From contig NZ_PPXD01000026.1 in assembly GCF_002909375.1 (NCBI RefSeq), positions 496,001-560,000 of the forward strand: a stretch of DNA of 64,000 nt. The letters run 5' to 3'. This DNA comes from Cryobacterium zongtaii (GTDB taxonomy: Bacteria > Actinomycetota > Actinomycetes > Actinomycetales > Microbacteriaceae). The position numbers and the translations under genes were made by a program. Of the stretch, positions 7,882-16,402 are shown in pieces. Under the pieces are notes generated by a model that was not told where the DNA came from, ran no database searches, and was given only the letters and a program-made list of their open reading frames with translations. Numbering within the stretch: position 1 is the stretch's first letter; each line of letters starts with the position of its first letter.

Positions 7882-9941
7882 GATGCGGTGTCCTCTCTGA
7901 GAACGCGTACGGCTCCGGCCGGTACGCGCAGGGTGCGGGCGATGTCGGCGCCGGTGACGAGCTCGACCCCCGCCGCGCTCACCTCCAGGTCGGTGTCGCC
8001 GTGGTTGATGATGAAGCGGTAGGAGCGGCCGGGCGCGGCGCGGCGGATGACCTCGATGAGGCCGTCGCCCTCCGGACCGACCGCGGTGACGTGAGCGTGC
8101 CCGGCGATGGTGCGGAGCACGTCGCGGTAGGTGTCGGCGTCTGGCGCGGTGGCCAGGTACCAGGCGGTGCCGGCGCCGTGCCGGTTGCGGGTGAGCGCGG
8201 GCACACCGGGCAGGGCGCCGTCGGTGTAGTGCACCACGGCCTCCGCGCCGGTCAGCTGCAGGCGTTCGGTCCACAGGGTCCCGGCGGCACCGGCCGCCAG
8301 ACCGATCGGGGCGCCCAGGCCCACGGTGGTGCCGGGGCGGAGCGGCACGAACTCTTCGACGCGCACGCCGAGCACGTCGCGGAACGCGCCGGGGTAGCCA
8401 CCGAGGCGCACCCTGTCGTCTTCGTCGACGATGCCGCTGTAGAACGTGACCAGGGTGTGGCCACCGGCGGCGACGTAACCGGCCAGGTTGTCGGCCTGGG
8501 CGTCGGTGACCAGGTAGAGAGCGGGCACCACGACGAGGTTGTAGCCGGCCAGGTCGGCATCCGGGGAGACGATGTCGACGGTGACGCCGAGCCTGTGCAG
8601 CGCGGTGTACGCGGCGTGCACCTGCTCGAGGTAGGTCACCGACTGCGACGGCCGGGATTCGCCGTCGCCGGCCCACCAGGCCTCCCAGCTGAACAGGATC
8701 GCGGCATCCGCGACGACGCGCGTGCCGATGATCTCGTCGAGCCTGTCGAGGGTGGCGCCCAACTCAACGACCTCACGCCAGAGCACGGTGTCGGTGCCGG
8801 CGTGCGGCACCAGTGCGGAGTGGAACTTCTCCGAGCCCTGCTGGGAGGCGCGCCACTGGAAGAAGCAGATCGCCTCGGCGCCGCGGGCCACGTGGGCCAG
8901 CGAGTTGCGGGTCAGCTCCCCCGGCGTCTTGGCCAGGTTCAGCGGCTGCCAGTTGACGGCGCTGGTGGCCTGTTCCATCAGCAGCCACGCGCCGCCGCCG
9001 GCCAGGCCGCGGGTGAGGTCGGCGGCGAAGGCCAGCTCGGTGGTGGGGTCGGCGAGGCGGTGGTCGAGGTAGTGGTCGTTGGCGATCACGTCAACGGCGG
9101 ATGCCCAGGACCAGTAGTCGAGGTTGCGAATGTGCGCGGCGACCATGAAGTTCGTCGTGACGGGCAGGCTGCTGTGCCGGCGGATGACGGCTTCTTCGGC
9201 CTTGTAGTAACCCAGCAGCTCGTCGGAGCTGAACCGCTGGAAGTCGAGCACCTGGCCGGGGTTGCGGCTGGAGAGGGTGAGCCTGGGGGTGTGCACCTCG
9301 GCCCAGTCGGTGTAACGCTGGCTCCAGAAGCTGGTGCCCCAGGCGGCGTTGAGGGCGGCGATGCTGCCGTACTTGGCCTCGAGCCAGAGCCGGAACGCGG
9401 CGGCGGTGTCGTCGTCGTAGCAGAGCGCGTTGTGGCAGCCGAGTTCGTTGGAGACGTGCCAGAGGGCCACGGCGGGATGGTCGCCGAAGCGTGTGGCGAC
9501 CTGCTCCACCAGGCGCAGCGCGTGCTCGCGGAACACCGGCGAGCTGGGGCACCAGGCCTGGCGGCCGCCGGGGTAGCGGGTGGTGCCGTCTTCGGTCTGC
9601 GGCAGGATCTCGGGGTGCAGGGTGGTCAACCACGGCGGCGGCGACGACGTGCCGGTACCCAGGTTCACCCGGATACCGTGGGCGTGCAGCAGGTCCACGA
9701 TGGTGTCGAGCAGGGTGAAGTCGTACTCCCCCGGGGCCGGCTCCAGGGCGGACCAGCCGAAGATGTTGATCGCGACGAGGTCGACGCCGGCCTGCTGCAT
9801 GAGGAGCACGTCCTCGGCCCAGACTTCCGGACCCCATTGCTCGGGGTTGTAGTCACAGCCGTAGGCGATGCCGTTCTGCACGAACGGTGTCGTCGGGGTG
9901 ACCTGACGGGTCACGGCCGGGGTGGCTACTGGCGTGGTCAT
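7878..9941 (-). CDS. Beta-galactosidase, GH42 family
   Basis: 687 aa, normal length for GH42. The N-terminal TIM barrel carries YGCDYNPEQW, the acid/base E166 in HVSNELGCHN and the nucleophile E323 in WLLMEQATSAVNW. Trimerisation and C-terminal beta domains follow. GH42 enzymes hydrolyse lactose and galacto-oligosaccharides in the cytoplasm. It is the first gene of the operon and lies next to two LacI-type operators. I prefer ATG 9941 because AGGAG lies just upstream; an in-frame ATG at 9956 has no such site but would add only five residues. Encoding both a beta- and an alpha-galactosidase suggests mixed galactoside use. Confidence 0.94.
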   Translation of the reverse strand: MTTPVATPAVTRQVTPTTPFVQNGIAYGCDYNPEQWGPEVWAEDVLLMQQAGVDLVAINIFGWSALEPAPGEYDFTLLDTIVDLLHAHGIRVNLGTGTSSPPPWLTTLHPEILPQTEDGTTRYPGGRQAWCPSSPVFREHALRLVEQVATRFGDHPAVALWHVSNELGCHNALCYDDDTAAAFRLWLEAKYGSIAALNAAWGTSFWSQRYTDWAEVHTPRLTLSSRNPGQVLDFQRFSSDELLGYYKAEEAVIRRHSSLPVTTNFMVAAHIRNLDYWSWASAVDVIANDHYLDHRLADPTTELAFAADLTRGLAGGGAWLLMEQATSAVNWQPLNLAKTPGELTRNSLAHVARGAEAICFFQWRASQQGSEKFHSALVPHAGTDTVLWREVVELGATLDRLDEIIGTRVVADAAILFSWEAWWAGDGESRPSQSVTYLEQVHAAYTALHRLGVTVDIVSPDADLAGYNLVVVPALYLVTDAQADNLAGYVAAGGHTLVTFYSGIVDEDDRVRLGGYPGAFRDVLGVRVEEFVPLRPGTTVGLGAPIGLAAGAAGTLWTERLQLTGAEAVVHYTDGALPGVPALTRNRHGAGTAWYLATAPDADTYRDVLRTIAGHAHVTAVGPEGDGLIEVIRRAAPGRSYRFIINHGDTDLEVSAAGVELVTGADIARTLRVPAGAVRVLREDTAS

Positions 9942-9963
9942 CTGCTCCTGCTTCATGCTACGT

Positions 9964-9979
9964 CTGTGAACGTGCACAG
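9964..9979. promoter_or_regulatory. LacI-type operator 1
   Basis: CTGTGAACGTGCACAG, an inverted repeat with CTGTG/CACAG outer arms around a central CG. It lies just upstream of the beta-galactosidase start. Confidence 0.75.
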
Positions 9980-10010
9980 ATCGAGGAGCAAATGACTCCC
10001 CGTTGAGTGT

Positions 10011-10026
10011 CTGTGAACGTACACAG
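10011..10026. promoter_or_regulatory. LacI-type operator 2
   Basis: CTGTGAACGTACACAG, the same motif 47 bp from operator 1, about 4.5 helical turns. Two operators between divergent genes would allow repression of the operon and of the regulator itself. Confidence 0.75.
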
Positions 10027-10067
10027 AGTAAGTACAGCCTGCCCACGATGTCAAGCTCGGGGACGGG

Positions 10068-10073
10068 TACAGT
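10068..10073 (+). promoter_or_regulatory. -10 box TACAGT, leaderless start of the LacI gene
   Basis: TACAGT is followed by exactly 6 bases and then the ATG at 10080. No clear -35 is visible. Confidence 0.5.
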
Positions 10074-10079
10074 TATCGA

Positions 10080-11102
10080 ATGGTGACAATTCCGGGGCGG
10101 CGCAAGCGTGCGACGATCCACGACGTCGCCGCGGAGGCCGGCGTGTCTCGCGGCACCGTGAGCCGGGTGGTGAACAACGAACCCTACGTGTCGGCCGAGG
10201 CTCGTCTGGCCATCGAGGCGGCCATCGCGAAGGTCGGCTACGTGCCGAACACCGCCGCCCGCAACCTCGTCATGCAGCGCTCCCAGGCCGTGGGCCTGAT
10301 CGTGCACGAACCGCATTCTTTGTTCCTCGAAGACCCCAACATCGGCGAGATCCTGCTCGGCGCCAACTCGGCGCTCTCCCTGGCCGACTACCAGATGGTC
10401 AGCCTGGTCATCGAGTCCGAGCGCGACACCGAGAGGGTGGCGCGGTACCTCAGCGGTGGCTTCGTCGACGGTGTCGTCGTCGTGTCGGCCCGGGAACAAG
10501 ACCCGATCACCCGGGTAATCGAACGGCTCGACCTGCCGGCGGCGTTTGTCGGGCATCCGCAGGACCTGCGCGACCTGCCGTACGTGGGTATCAACAACCG
10601 CGCCGCGGCCCGCGCCATCACCGAGCGCCTGATCGGCACCGGCCGCCGCCGCATCGGCATGATCGCCGCGGCCCTGGACCGGGACTCCGGCGCCGACCGG
10701 CTGGCCGGCTTCACGGATGCCCTGGGCGACCGGTTCGACCCCGCGCTGGTGGCCCCGGTGCCGCTGTACACCTACGCCGACGGCCGCGACGGCATGCGCG
10801 CCCTACTGGCCCGCGAACCGCTGATCGACGGGGTCTTCGCGGCCTCCGACGTGATCGCCGCCGGCGCCCTGAACGCTCTGCGTGAGGACGGCCGCAGCGT
10901 GCCGGGCGACGTGGGCATCGTCGGCTTCGACGACAGCGCCTGGGCACTCCGGTGCCAGCCGTTGCTCTCCACGGTGCGCCAGCCCGCCAACGGCCTCGGC
11001 CAGCGCGCGGCCGAGTCGGTGCTCAGCCAGCTGCGCGGTGAGGCGCCGGAGCTCGGCGGCATCCTGCTCGACACCCAAATAGTCTGGCGCGACTCCGCCT
11101 GA
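10080..11102 (+). CDS. LacI-family transcriptional regulator of the galactoside operon
   Basis: 340 aa. The helix-turn-helix spans residues 11-35 (ATIHDVAAEAGVSRGTVSRV), then the hinge YVPNTAARNL, then a periplasmic-binding-protein-like effector domain with VGLIVHEP and the C-terminal GIVGFDDSAWA. It is divergent from the beta-galactosidase gene, with two CTGTGAACGT-type operators in between, so it very probably represses the operon until a galactoside or its metabolite binds. The ATG at 10080 has no Shine-Dalgarno sequence but has a well-placed -10 box. Confidence 0.93.
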   Translation: MVTIPGRRKRATIHDVAAEAGVSRGTVSRVVNNEPYVSAEARLAIEAAIAKVGYVPNTAARNLVMQRSQAVGLIVHEPHSLFLEDPNIGEILLGANSALSLADYQMVSLVIESERDTERVARYLSGGFVDGVVVVSAREQDPITRVIERLDLPAAFVGHPQDLRDLPYVGINNRAAARAITERLIGTGRRRIGMIAAALDRDSGADRLAGFTDALGDRFDPALVAPVPLYTYADGRDGMRALLAREPLIDGVFAASDVIAAGALNALREDGRSVPGDVGIVGFDDSAWALRCQPLLSTVRQPANGLGQRAAESVLSQLRGEAPELGGILLDTQIVWRDSA

Positions 11103-11143
11103 CCGCCGGCGGGTCGATCTCGAGAAGCCAACCCTATTCGTCG

Positions 11144-11212
11144 GTCGAGCTTGTCGAGACTCCGCGAGCCGACTTTTCAACGCATGTCCCCCGGTCTCGA
11201 CAAGCCCAACCA
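11144..11212. repeat. TCGAGCTTGTCGAGA-type palindromic element (family F)
   Basis: GGTCGAGCTTGTCGAGAC at 11144-11161 is answered by its inverse GGTCTCGACAAGCCCAACC at 11194-11212, with 32 bp of unrelated sequence between. The same arms occur at 16.3, 39.9 and 41.1 kb. It lies between the LacI and acylphosphatase genes. Confidence 0.8.
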
Positions 11213-11280
11213 ATGGGATGGGAACGAACCGCAGACCTGACGGGCGGGCGGGGTTGTCGGGGCGGTGGCGTGCGCCCAGA

Positions 11281-11559
11281 ATGGGGAGCGTGAGTCGCAA
11301 GCGAGTGATCGTCAACGGGATGGTTCAGGGCGTGGGGTTTCGGTATTACACCGAGGCGCAGGCCGGCACCCTCGGCCTGGGCGGTTTCGTGCGCAACCGG
11401 TCCGACGGCGCCGTCGAAGCCGAGATCGAGGGTGACGACGACGCGGTCGAACGGATGCTGGCCTGGCTGCACACCGGACCGCGTTCGGCGAGCGTGGAAT
11501 CGGTGCAGGTGACCGACCTGGCCGAACACGGCGAGGCGAGTTTCAGCATCCGCCTGTAG
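11281..11559 (+). CDS. acyP: Acylphosphatase
   Basis: 92 aa, the normal size of this small ferredoxin-like enzyme, which hydrolyses the carboxyl-phosphate bond of acyl phosphates. The signature GMVQGVGFRYYT carries the catalytic R21, and GGFVRNRSDGAVE carries N39. The start is uncertain: ATG 11281 or GTG 11290; both leave the fold complete. It stands alone between two repeat or promoter regions. Confidence 0.93.
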   Translation: MGSVSRKRVIVNGMVQGVGFRYYTEAQAGTLGLGGFVRNRSDGAVEAEIEGDDDAVERMLAWLHTGPRSASVESVQVTDLAEHGEASFSIRL

Positions 11560-11608
11560 CGACCCACCGCGATGCCGGTGATGGCCGCGGGCGACCGGCA
11601 CTCTGGCG

Positions 11609-11614
11609 TACCGT
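11609..11614 (+). promoter_or_regulatory. -10 box TACCGT, leaderless start of the Pr6Pr gene
   Basis: TACCGT, then 6 bases, then ATG 11621. Confidence 0.5.
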
Positions 11615-11620
11615 GGGAGT

Positions 11621-12391
11621 ATGGGCGCGCAGGCATCCGGTCCCGGCCGGACGGGACCGACGGTGCGCGAATCCTCCCCGCAACGGGAGGAACCACAGGC
11701 GCGCGAGCCGTTCCGCGCGCGCAAACGCCTGTCCATGCGGTCCAGTTACGGTATCGGCCGGCTGCTGTTGGCCGTCGCCGGGATTGCGGGGCTGATCGGC
11801 AACTACGAGTACGTGTTGCTGTTCCCCACCTTCGCCGCGTACAACGTGTTCACCTATTTCACGGTGCAGAGTGCGATCGCGGCGGTGATCGCGTTCGTGC
11901 TCGGCGCGATCGTGGCGTTCCGGCAGCCGAAGGACCCACAGTGGCTGGACGTGTTCCGGGCGCTCGTGACCACGTACATCCTGGTTTCCGGAATCGTGTT
12001 CCTCACCATCGTCATCCAGTCGTCATCGCGCGACTACTCGATCGAGGTGCCCTGGCCGAGCCAGGTGCTGCACTTCTACATCCCCACCCTGGCGCTGCTG
12101 GACTGGCTGACCGACACCGGCAAGGCCCGGCTGTCCTGGCGTTTTCTGCGCTGGATCCTGCCGTACCCGATCGCCTGGGGCATCTTCACGTTCGTGCGAG
12201 GCTCGTTCGTGGGCTGGTACCCGTACTTCTTCCTCGACCCGGCCCAGGTCAGCGGCCCGCTCGAGACCGCGTTCTACTGCCTGATCGCCGTACTGCTGTT
12301 CCTCGGCATCGCGGCAGTGCTCGTGGCCACGTCGCGGCTCAGTTGGCGTCCCCGCCCGCGCGGCGACCGCGCGTCATCGGTGCCCAACTAG
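11621..12391 (+). CDS. Pr6Pr family integral membrane protein
   Basis: 256 aa. A basic cytoplasmic N-terminus (about 40 residues) precedes six or so membrane helices: IGRLLLAVAGIAGLIGNY, FTVQSAIAAVIAFVLGAIVA, ALVTTYILVSGIVFLTIVI, a HFYIPTLALLDWL segment, LPYPIAWGIFTFVRG and a final FYCLIAVLLFLGIAAVLVAT. The layout matches the Pr6Pr membrane family, whose function is not known. The start is favoured by the -10 box 6 bases upstream. Confidence 0.8.
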   Translation: MGAQASGPGRTGPTVRESSPQREEPQAREPFRARKRLSMRSSYGIGRLLLAVAGIAGLIGNYEYVLLFPTFAAYNVFTYFTVQSAIAAVIAFVLGAIVAFRQPKDPQWLDVFRALVTTYILVSGIVFLTIVIQSSSRDYSIEVPWPSQVLHFYIPTLALLDWLTDTGKARLSWRFLRWILPYPIAWGIFTFVRGSFVGWYPYFFLDPAQVSGPLETAFYCLIAVLLFLGIAAVLVATSRLSWRPRPRGDRASSVPN

Positions 12392-12416
12392 AACCGGCCC
12401 GGCCGCGCCCGACCCG

Positions 12417-12686
12417 CTACTGCTCGACGGGGAGAAAGGTGTACTGGCTGGTGAGGTGCTCGGACTCGCAGGTACCGCAGTAGAGCACGCCGGAGGCCTG
12501 CATCGCCGAGACCCGCGGCGAACACTGGATCACCTTGGGACCGCAGCACGGGGAGATCACCATGTAAGCGCCGGGCTCGGCGGCGGCGTGGCCGCTCAGG
12601 CTCCGGTGGTGGTGGCTGCCCTCGCAGGGCAGGTTGGTGTCGAAGTCGAGCAGCGACACTGAATCAAGACTTGTCAGAATATACAT
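12417..12686 (-). CDS. Small Cys/His-rich protein, putative metal binder
   Basis: 89 aa. I do not recognise a named family. Cysteines are clustered: C21 followed by three histidines (CEGSHHH), C47-C48 in SPCCGPK, C55, and YCGTC (C70, C73). Such spacing suggests one or two zinc sites, and a CxxC knuckle close to the C-terminus. The N-terminus MYILTSLDSVSLLDFD looks like a folded domain rather than a chance frame. It is convergent with the Pr6Pr gene 25 bp away. It could also be a redox protein. Confidence 0.55.
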   Translation of the reverse strand: MYILTSLDSVSLLDFDTNLPCEGSHHHRSLSGHAAAEPGAYMVISPCCGPKVIQCSPRVSAMQASGVLYCGTCESEHLTSQYTFLPVEQ

Positions 12687-12963
12687 GTTTCACACGGTCA
12701 ATCAGAATTGGCATTGGCCGCGGTGCAGGTGGGACACCAGGATCGCGACCGCACCCGATGACCGACGGCGAAAAGCACCCACCCGGACTCCGTCGGCACG
12801 TCCAGTCGGGAAACGACTGGATCTCCCCGTGGGGGTGTCCCTGAGATGGGCGGCCCCTTCACCGACTAGACGTTTCGTGGAGCTTACACCGGAACTCTGA
12901 GCTTTGCTCGTTAATGTTCCGACGGCGAATCACTCCGCCCGGAGCCCCAAACAGAAGGGCCGG
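12687..12963. other. Intergenic region, no gene seen
   Basis: 277 bp between the start of the small Cys-rich gene and the stop of the amine oxidase. The AT-richer part near 12660-12720 probably holds the promoter of the small gene, but I cannot place boxes with confidence. Confidence 0.4.
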
Positions 12964-14400
12964 TCAGGGCGCCGGGGTGGCCGTGGCGACGACCGCGAAC
13001 GGCTCGAGGCTGCGCAACGCGGCGTCGGTGAACTCCGTGTTGTCGGACTTCGCGAGCCCCAACGCGCGCTCGCCGCTGACAAAACCCACCAGGATCGGCT
13101 CGTTGGTAATCGGCATCATGTTCACCCAGACCCTGAAGTCGAGGGTGTCGTCTCCGACGGTGGTCCACAGGGCGGCGTCGGTGTCCCAGAACGGCTCCTC
13201 GAAGCGAAGCCAGATCTTGTCGAGAGCGCCCATCCCGAGCGCGGCGATCGCGCCCCGGTGCGCGAACGGCAGGGGCGGGTCGAATTCGATGACATCGCTC
13301 TTGAGCACGCCCAGCGGCACGGTCACGATCGCGCGGTCCACGGTGAGCGACTCGCCGGTGCCCAGGCGCAGGCTGACGGAGGTGTCGGTGTACGCCACCC
13401 GGGTCACCACGCTGGAGAAGAGCACGTCCAGGTCGGCCGCGTCTTCGTCGAGCAGCGCGCCGTAGCCGCCGAGCACGATGCGGATGTCGTCCGCGGCGGT
13501 CGTCGCCGGGGTGGGGGCATACCAGCCGGACATCTCCTCGGCCGGGGCACCGGACTCCAGGGTGGTGGAGGTGGCGAGCTGGTAGTCCAGCCAGTCGGCG
13601 TCGGAGACCCCGGCTTCGCCATCCGCCATCGACAGTGTGGCGGAGCCGTTGGCGATGAGGGCCTTGGCCAGGGAGGTGTCTTCGGCCTGCGCGGCGGCCC
13701 AGGCCAGCGCCGCGGTGACGGCGTCGGCGCCGACCGGAGAGACCGGGGTGACGGTGCCGGCCGGGGTGCGCGCCTCCGGGGTCGGCGTGAAGGGCGCGTG
13801 CGAGACCTCGAGGCCGGTGAACTCCTCGTCGAGGGAGTTGGTGCTGCCGGCGACGATGAACGACGGGCCGAGTTCGACGGGCATCGGCCAGGAGTCACTG
13901 GCGACGGTGTGGATGCGGCCGCCGAGCCTGTCGCGGGCCTCGATCACGAGCACGGTGAAACCGGCGTCGGTGAGCAGCCGGGCGGCGGCGACGCCGGCAG
14001 CTCCGGCGCCGATCACGGCCACCCGCTCGCCGGGTTCGGCGACGTCCGCCAGGGCCCTGGCGGCGCGCTGGCCGGAGCCGCGGGCGCCCTGCACGGTGCC
14101 GGGGGCGGTGTCTGAGAGCGCCTCCCCTGCGAGGAAGAGCCTGTCGAGGATGGGTTCGGCCAGGTCCTCGCGCTGCTGAGGCGTTGAGGAGACCGCCGCG
14201 AAGCTGTAGGAGCCGCGGGCGAACGGGTCATCGGACCAGGAGCTGCGCAGCATGTCCTGGGGCTGCGGCACCAGGGACGGCGCCGGCGTGGCGGAGGGAG
14301 TGGGCGAGCCCGTCGGCGTGGGCTTGGGCGGCACGCATCCGCTGAGCGCGAGCAGGGAGAGCCCGGAAAGGGAGCTGATCAGGAAGGTCCGACGTTGCAT
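12964..14400 (-). CDS. Exported flavin amine oxidase with circularly permuted domain order
   Basis: 478 aa. MQRRTFL plus a hydrophobic stretch and the lipobox LSGC (C22) indicate a Tat-exported lipoprotein; a Pro/Thr/Ser linker follows (23-49). Next come motifs that normally end a monoamine-oxidase-like protein: W55 with DDPF, RGSYSF (62-67), LFLAGEALS (88-96) and PGTVQGARGSGQRAA (100-114). Only then comes the usual N-terminal FAD fold: VAVIGAGAAG (127-136), E154 and RLGGR (158-162), then the substrate domain. The chain stops at about residue 478, just after AALRSLEPF, exactly where the W-DP motif would normally follow. All parts of the fold are present once, in permuted order. Substrate unknown. 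Confidence 0.88.
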   Translation of the reverse strand: MQRRTFLISSLSGLSLLALSGCVPPKPTPTGSPTPSATPAPSLVPQPQDMLRSSWSDDPFARGSYSFAAVSSTPQQREDLAEPILDRLFLAGEALSDTAPGTVQGARGSGQRAARALADVAEPGERVAVIGAGAAGVAAARLLTDAGFTVLVIEARDRLGGRIHTVASDSWPMPVELGPSFIVAGSTNSLDEEFTGLEVSHAPFTPTPEARTPAGTVTPVSPVGADAVTAALAWAAAQAEDTSLAKALIANGSATLSMADGEAGVSDADWLDYQLATSTTLESGAPAEEMSGWYAPTPATTAADDIRIVLGGYGALLDEDAADLDVLFSSVVTRVAYTDTSVSLRLGTGESLTVDRAIVTVPLGVLKSDVIEFDPPLPFAHRGAIAALGMGALDKIWLRFEEPFWDTDAALWTTVGDDTLDFRVWVNMMPITNEPILVGFVSGERALGLAKSDNTEFTDAALRSLEPFAVVATATPAP

Positions 14401-14524
14401 CGCTGTGTTCGCGTCAGGTGACGCACTCCTCTCGGCCCCTCGAAGTGGTACCCCTCACGCTACCTCAGGCCGTGGCCGCCCGGTTCGGCCGCGGTCGGGC
14501 GCGCCGGGTGGGGCCCCTCGGCAG

Positions 14525-14591
14525 CAACTGTTCCCGTTCCGGACAAATGGTCCCGGCGCACCGGGCGCAAATGTCCGCTTCGGCAACAGTT
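14525..14591 (-). repeat. Palindromic repeat family D, copy 1
   Basis: 67 bp. The arms are CAACTGTTCCCGTTCCGGAC and, reversed, AACTGTTGCCGAAGCGGACA. It lies 59 bp past the stop of the methyltransferase gene. A second copy of the same length is at 24087-24153. Confidence 0.8.
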
Positions 14592-14649
14592 AGCGCCGCT
14601 GGGGCGGGCAGCTGTGGCCGGGCGCGGCGGGGCCGGCGGGCGCCCGTGG

Positions 14650-16269
14650 CTAGGCGGCGGGCGGCTGGAGGAAGGCGTCGTCGAGCAGGCCGCGCACCCG
14701 GGGCAGCAGCTCGGCCCGCAAGGCGGCCGCGTCGGCGTCGAGCAGCTGGGCGATCGCGTCGATGATGGCCCCCACCGGAAGCTCGCCGTCGCAGGCGCCG
14801 ATCAGGGCGGCCTGGGCGGTATCCAGCGGCACCGACCGGCCGAAGCCGCCGCCCTGGTGCAGGGTCATCAGCGTCGGATCCTCCTGGCCGGGCCAGAAGT
14901 GCCGTTCCTCGGTGACGTCGGATGCCACGGTGAGCGTGCTGCGGGACAGCGCGTCGTCATCCAGCCCGGCTTGCCAGTCGTGCGCGGCCAGGCACTCGGC
15001 AAGGTGGTGGCCGATGCCGGCCGGGTTGTGCCCCAGGGCCTCCGGCAGGCGTTCGAGCCGGAGCAGGCGGGGGCGGGCAGGCGCGGCGGGCCGGCGTCGG
15101 CCATCCGTCGGGCGGCGCAGCAGCATGTAGCCGAACCCCACCTGACGCACCCCGCGGGCCTCGAAGTCGTCGAGCCAGGCACCGTAGAGCCGGTCGAAGT
15201 CGGGGGTGTCCGGGCGGGTGCCGCCGTCGCGGATCCAGGTTTCGGCGTAGCCCGTGGGCGGCTGCACCTCGCGCTCGATGATCCAGGCGTCCAGAGCGGT
15301 CTCCGCCGGGCTCTCCAGCCAGCCGGTGAGCCTGTGGAAGGCGTCGTCGTCGTGATACTCCCAGTTGCCGAGCAGCTGGGCCACCCCGCCGGGGGTGAGG
15401 TGGTCGGCGGCGCCACGCACCACGGCCTCCACGAGGGCGTCGCCGACCATGCCGCCGTCGCGGTACTCGTAGCTGGGCACACCCTCCACCCGTGGGGTGA
15501 TGACGAACGGCGGGTTGGAGATGATGTGGTCGAACCGCTCCCCCGCGACGGGGTCGAACAGGCTGCCGAGCCGGAACTCGATGTTCTCGACGCCGTTCAG
15601 CCGGGCGTTGAGCGCCGCGAGCTCGAGGGCGCGCTCGGAGATGTCGGTGGCCACCACCCGGGTGGCGTGTCTGGCGGCGTGCAGGGCCTGGATGCCGCAG
15701 CCGGTGCCGAGGTCCAGCGCGCTGTCGACCGCGGTGGGGATCATCAGGGCGCTCAGGGTGAGCGACGCGCCGCCGACGCCGAGCACGTGGTCTTCGCCGA
15801 GCGGATGGCCCAGCGCCAGTTCGCCCAGGTCCGAGGTGATCCACCAGCTGCCGGCGCCGTGCGCGTCCACGAAGCTGTACGGCCGCAGGTCCACCAGCGG
15901 CGCCACCTGTGCCGGGTCCGCCGGGGCGGCGCGGTCGGCGAGGGGGCCTGGCTGCGTTGCGGCCTCGTCGGGGCGGGCGGCGACAAGGCCGAGCTGCTCG
16001 GCGCCGTCCACGCCGAGGGACGGCAGGGCCGCCGCGAGCTCGGCCCGTTCGACGGGTAGCCCGAGCACGAAGATCTGGGCGAGCACCACGTTGGGTTCGG
16101 GCACGGAGAGGGTGGCGCGCAGCTTGGCGAGCGCCCGCAGGGCCGGCACCCGCTGATTGCGGCGCAGGGCGGCATCCGCTTCGATGCCCCACAGCCCGGT
16201 CAGGGCGGTCACCGAGAAGTTGGCGGCGCCGAGGTCGGCGCGGAGCAGGTCGATCAGAGGTGCAGTCAC
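14650..16269 (-). CDS. Class I SAM-dependent methyltransferase (HemK/RsmC-like fold, DUF7059 type)
   Basis: About 539 aa. An all-helical N-terminal domain (to about 120) precedes the methyltransferase core: SAM motif I ALDLGTGCGIQAL near 184-196, VVATDISERAL, and the N-methylating NPPF motif in HIISNPPFVI near 252-255. NPPF/NPPY enzymes methylate exocyclic or amide nitrogens in nucleic acid or protein. An extra C-terminal region of about 150 residues with an Asp-rich part completes it. GTG 16269 is preceded by TTGAAT at the leaderless distance; an in-frame GTG at 16287 is possible. The target is not predictable. Confidence 0.85.
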   Translation of the reverse strand: MTAPLIDLLRADLGAANFSVTALTGLWGIEADAALRRNQRVPALRALAKLRATLSVPEPNVVLAQIFVLGLPVERAELAAALPSLGVDGAEQLGLVAARPDEAATQPGPLADRAAPADPAQVAPLVDLRPYSFVDAHGAGSWWITSDLGELALGHPLGEDHVLGVGGASLTLSALMIPTAVDSALDLGTGCGIQALHAARHATRVVATDISERALELAALNARLNGVENIEFRLGSLFDPVAGERFDHIISNPPFVITPRVEGVPSYEYRDGGMVGDALVEAVVRGAADHLTPGGVAQLLGNWEYHDDDAFHRLTGWLESPAETALDAWIIEREVQPPTGYAETWIRDGGTRPDTPDFDRLYGAWLDDFEARGVRQVGFGYMLLRRPTDGRRRPAAPARPRLLRLERLPEALGHNPAGIGHHLAECLAAHDWQAGLDDDALSRSTLTVASDVTEERHFWPGQEDPTLMTLHQGGGFGRSVPLDTAQAALIGACDGELPVGAIIDAIAQLLDADAAALRAELLPRVRGLLDDAFLQPPAA

Positions 16270-16347
16270 CCCTCTATTCAACTGCACGCCGGGCCCGGCC
16301 TACGCGACGCAACCAACCGTGGGCGCGACCCAGGGATCGGGTCACCA

Positions 16348-16366
16348 GGTCTCGACAAGCTCGACC
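16348..16366 (-). repeat. Family F half-element
   Basis: GGTCTCGACAAGCTCGACC, a single 19-base arm without a clear partner, between the methyltransferase and monooxygenase genes. Confidence 0.75.
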
Positions 16367-16402
16367 AACGACGTGGACGCGACCCTTGGACGGGGAGGCC
16401 GG

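Noticed and set aside
8001..9995. Long open frame on the plus strand opposite the beta-galactosidase gene.
   Set aside because: Its codon pattern mirrors the GH42 gene, and the protein is Gly/Val/His-rich without any domain.
16348..16400. Reading frames ending in ValSerThrSerSerThr near the family F repeats.
   Set aside because: These residues are a translation of the repeat arm and recur wherever it occurs; not evidence for a gene.
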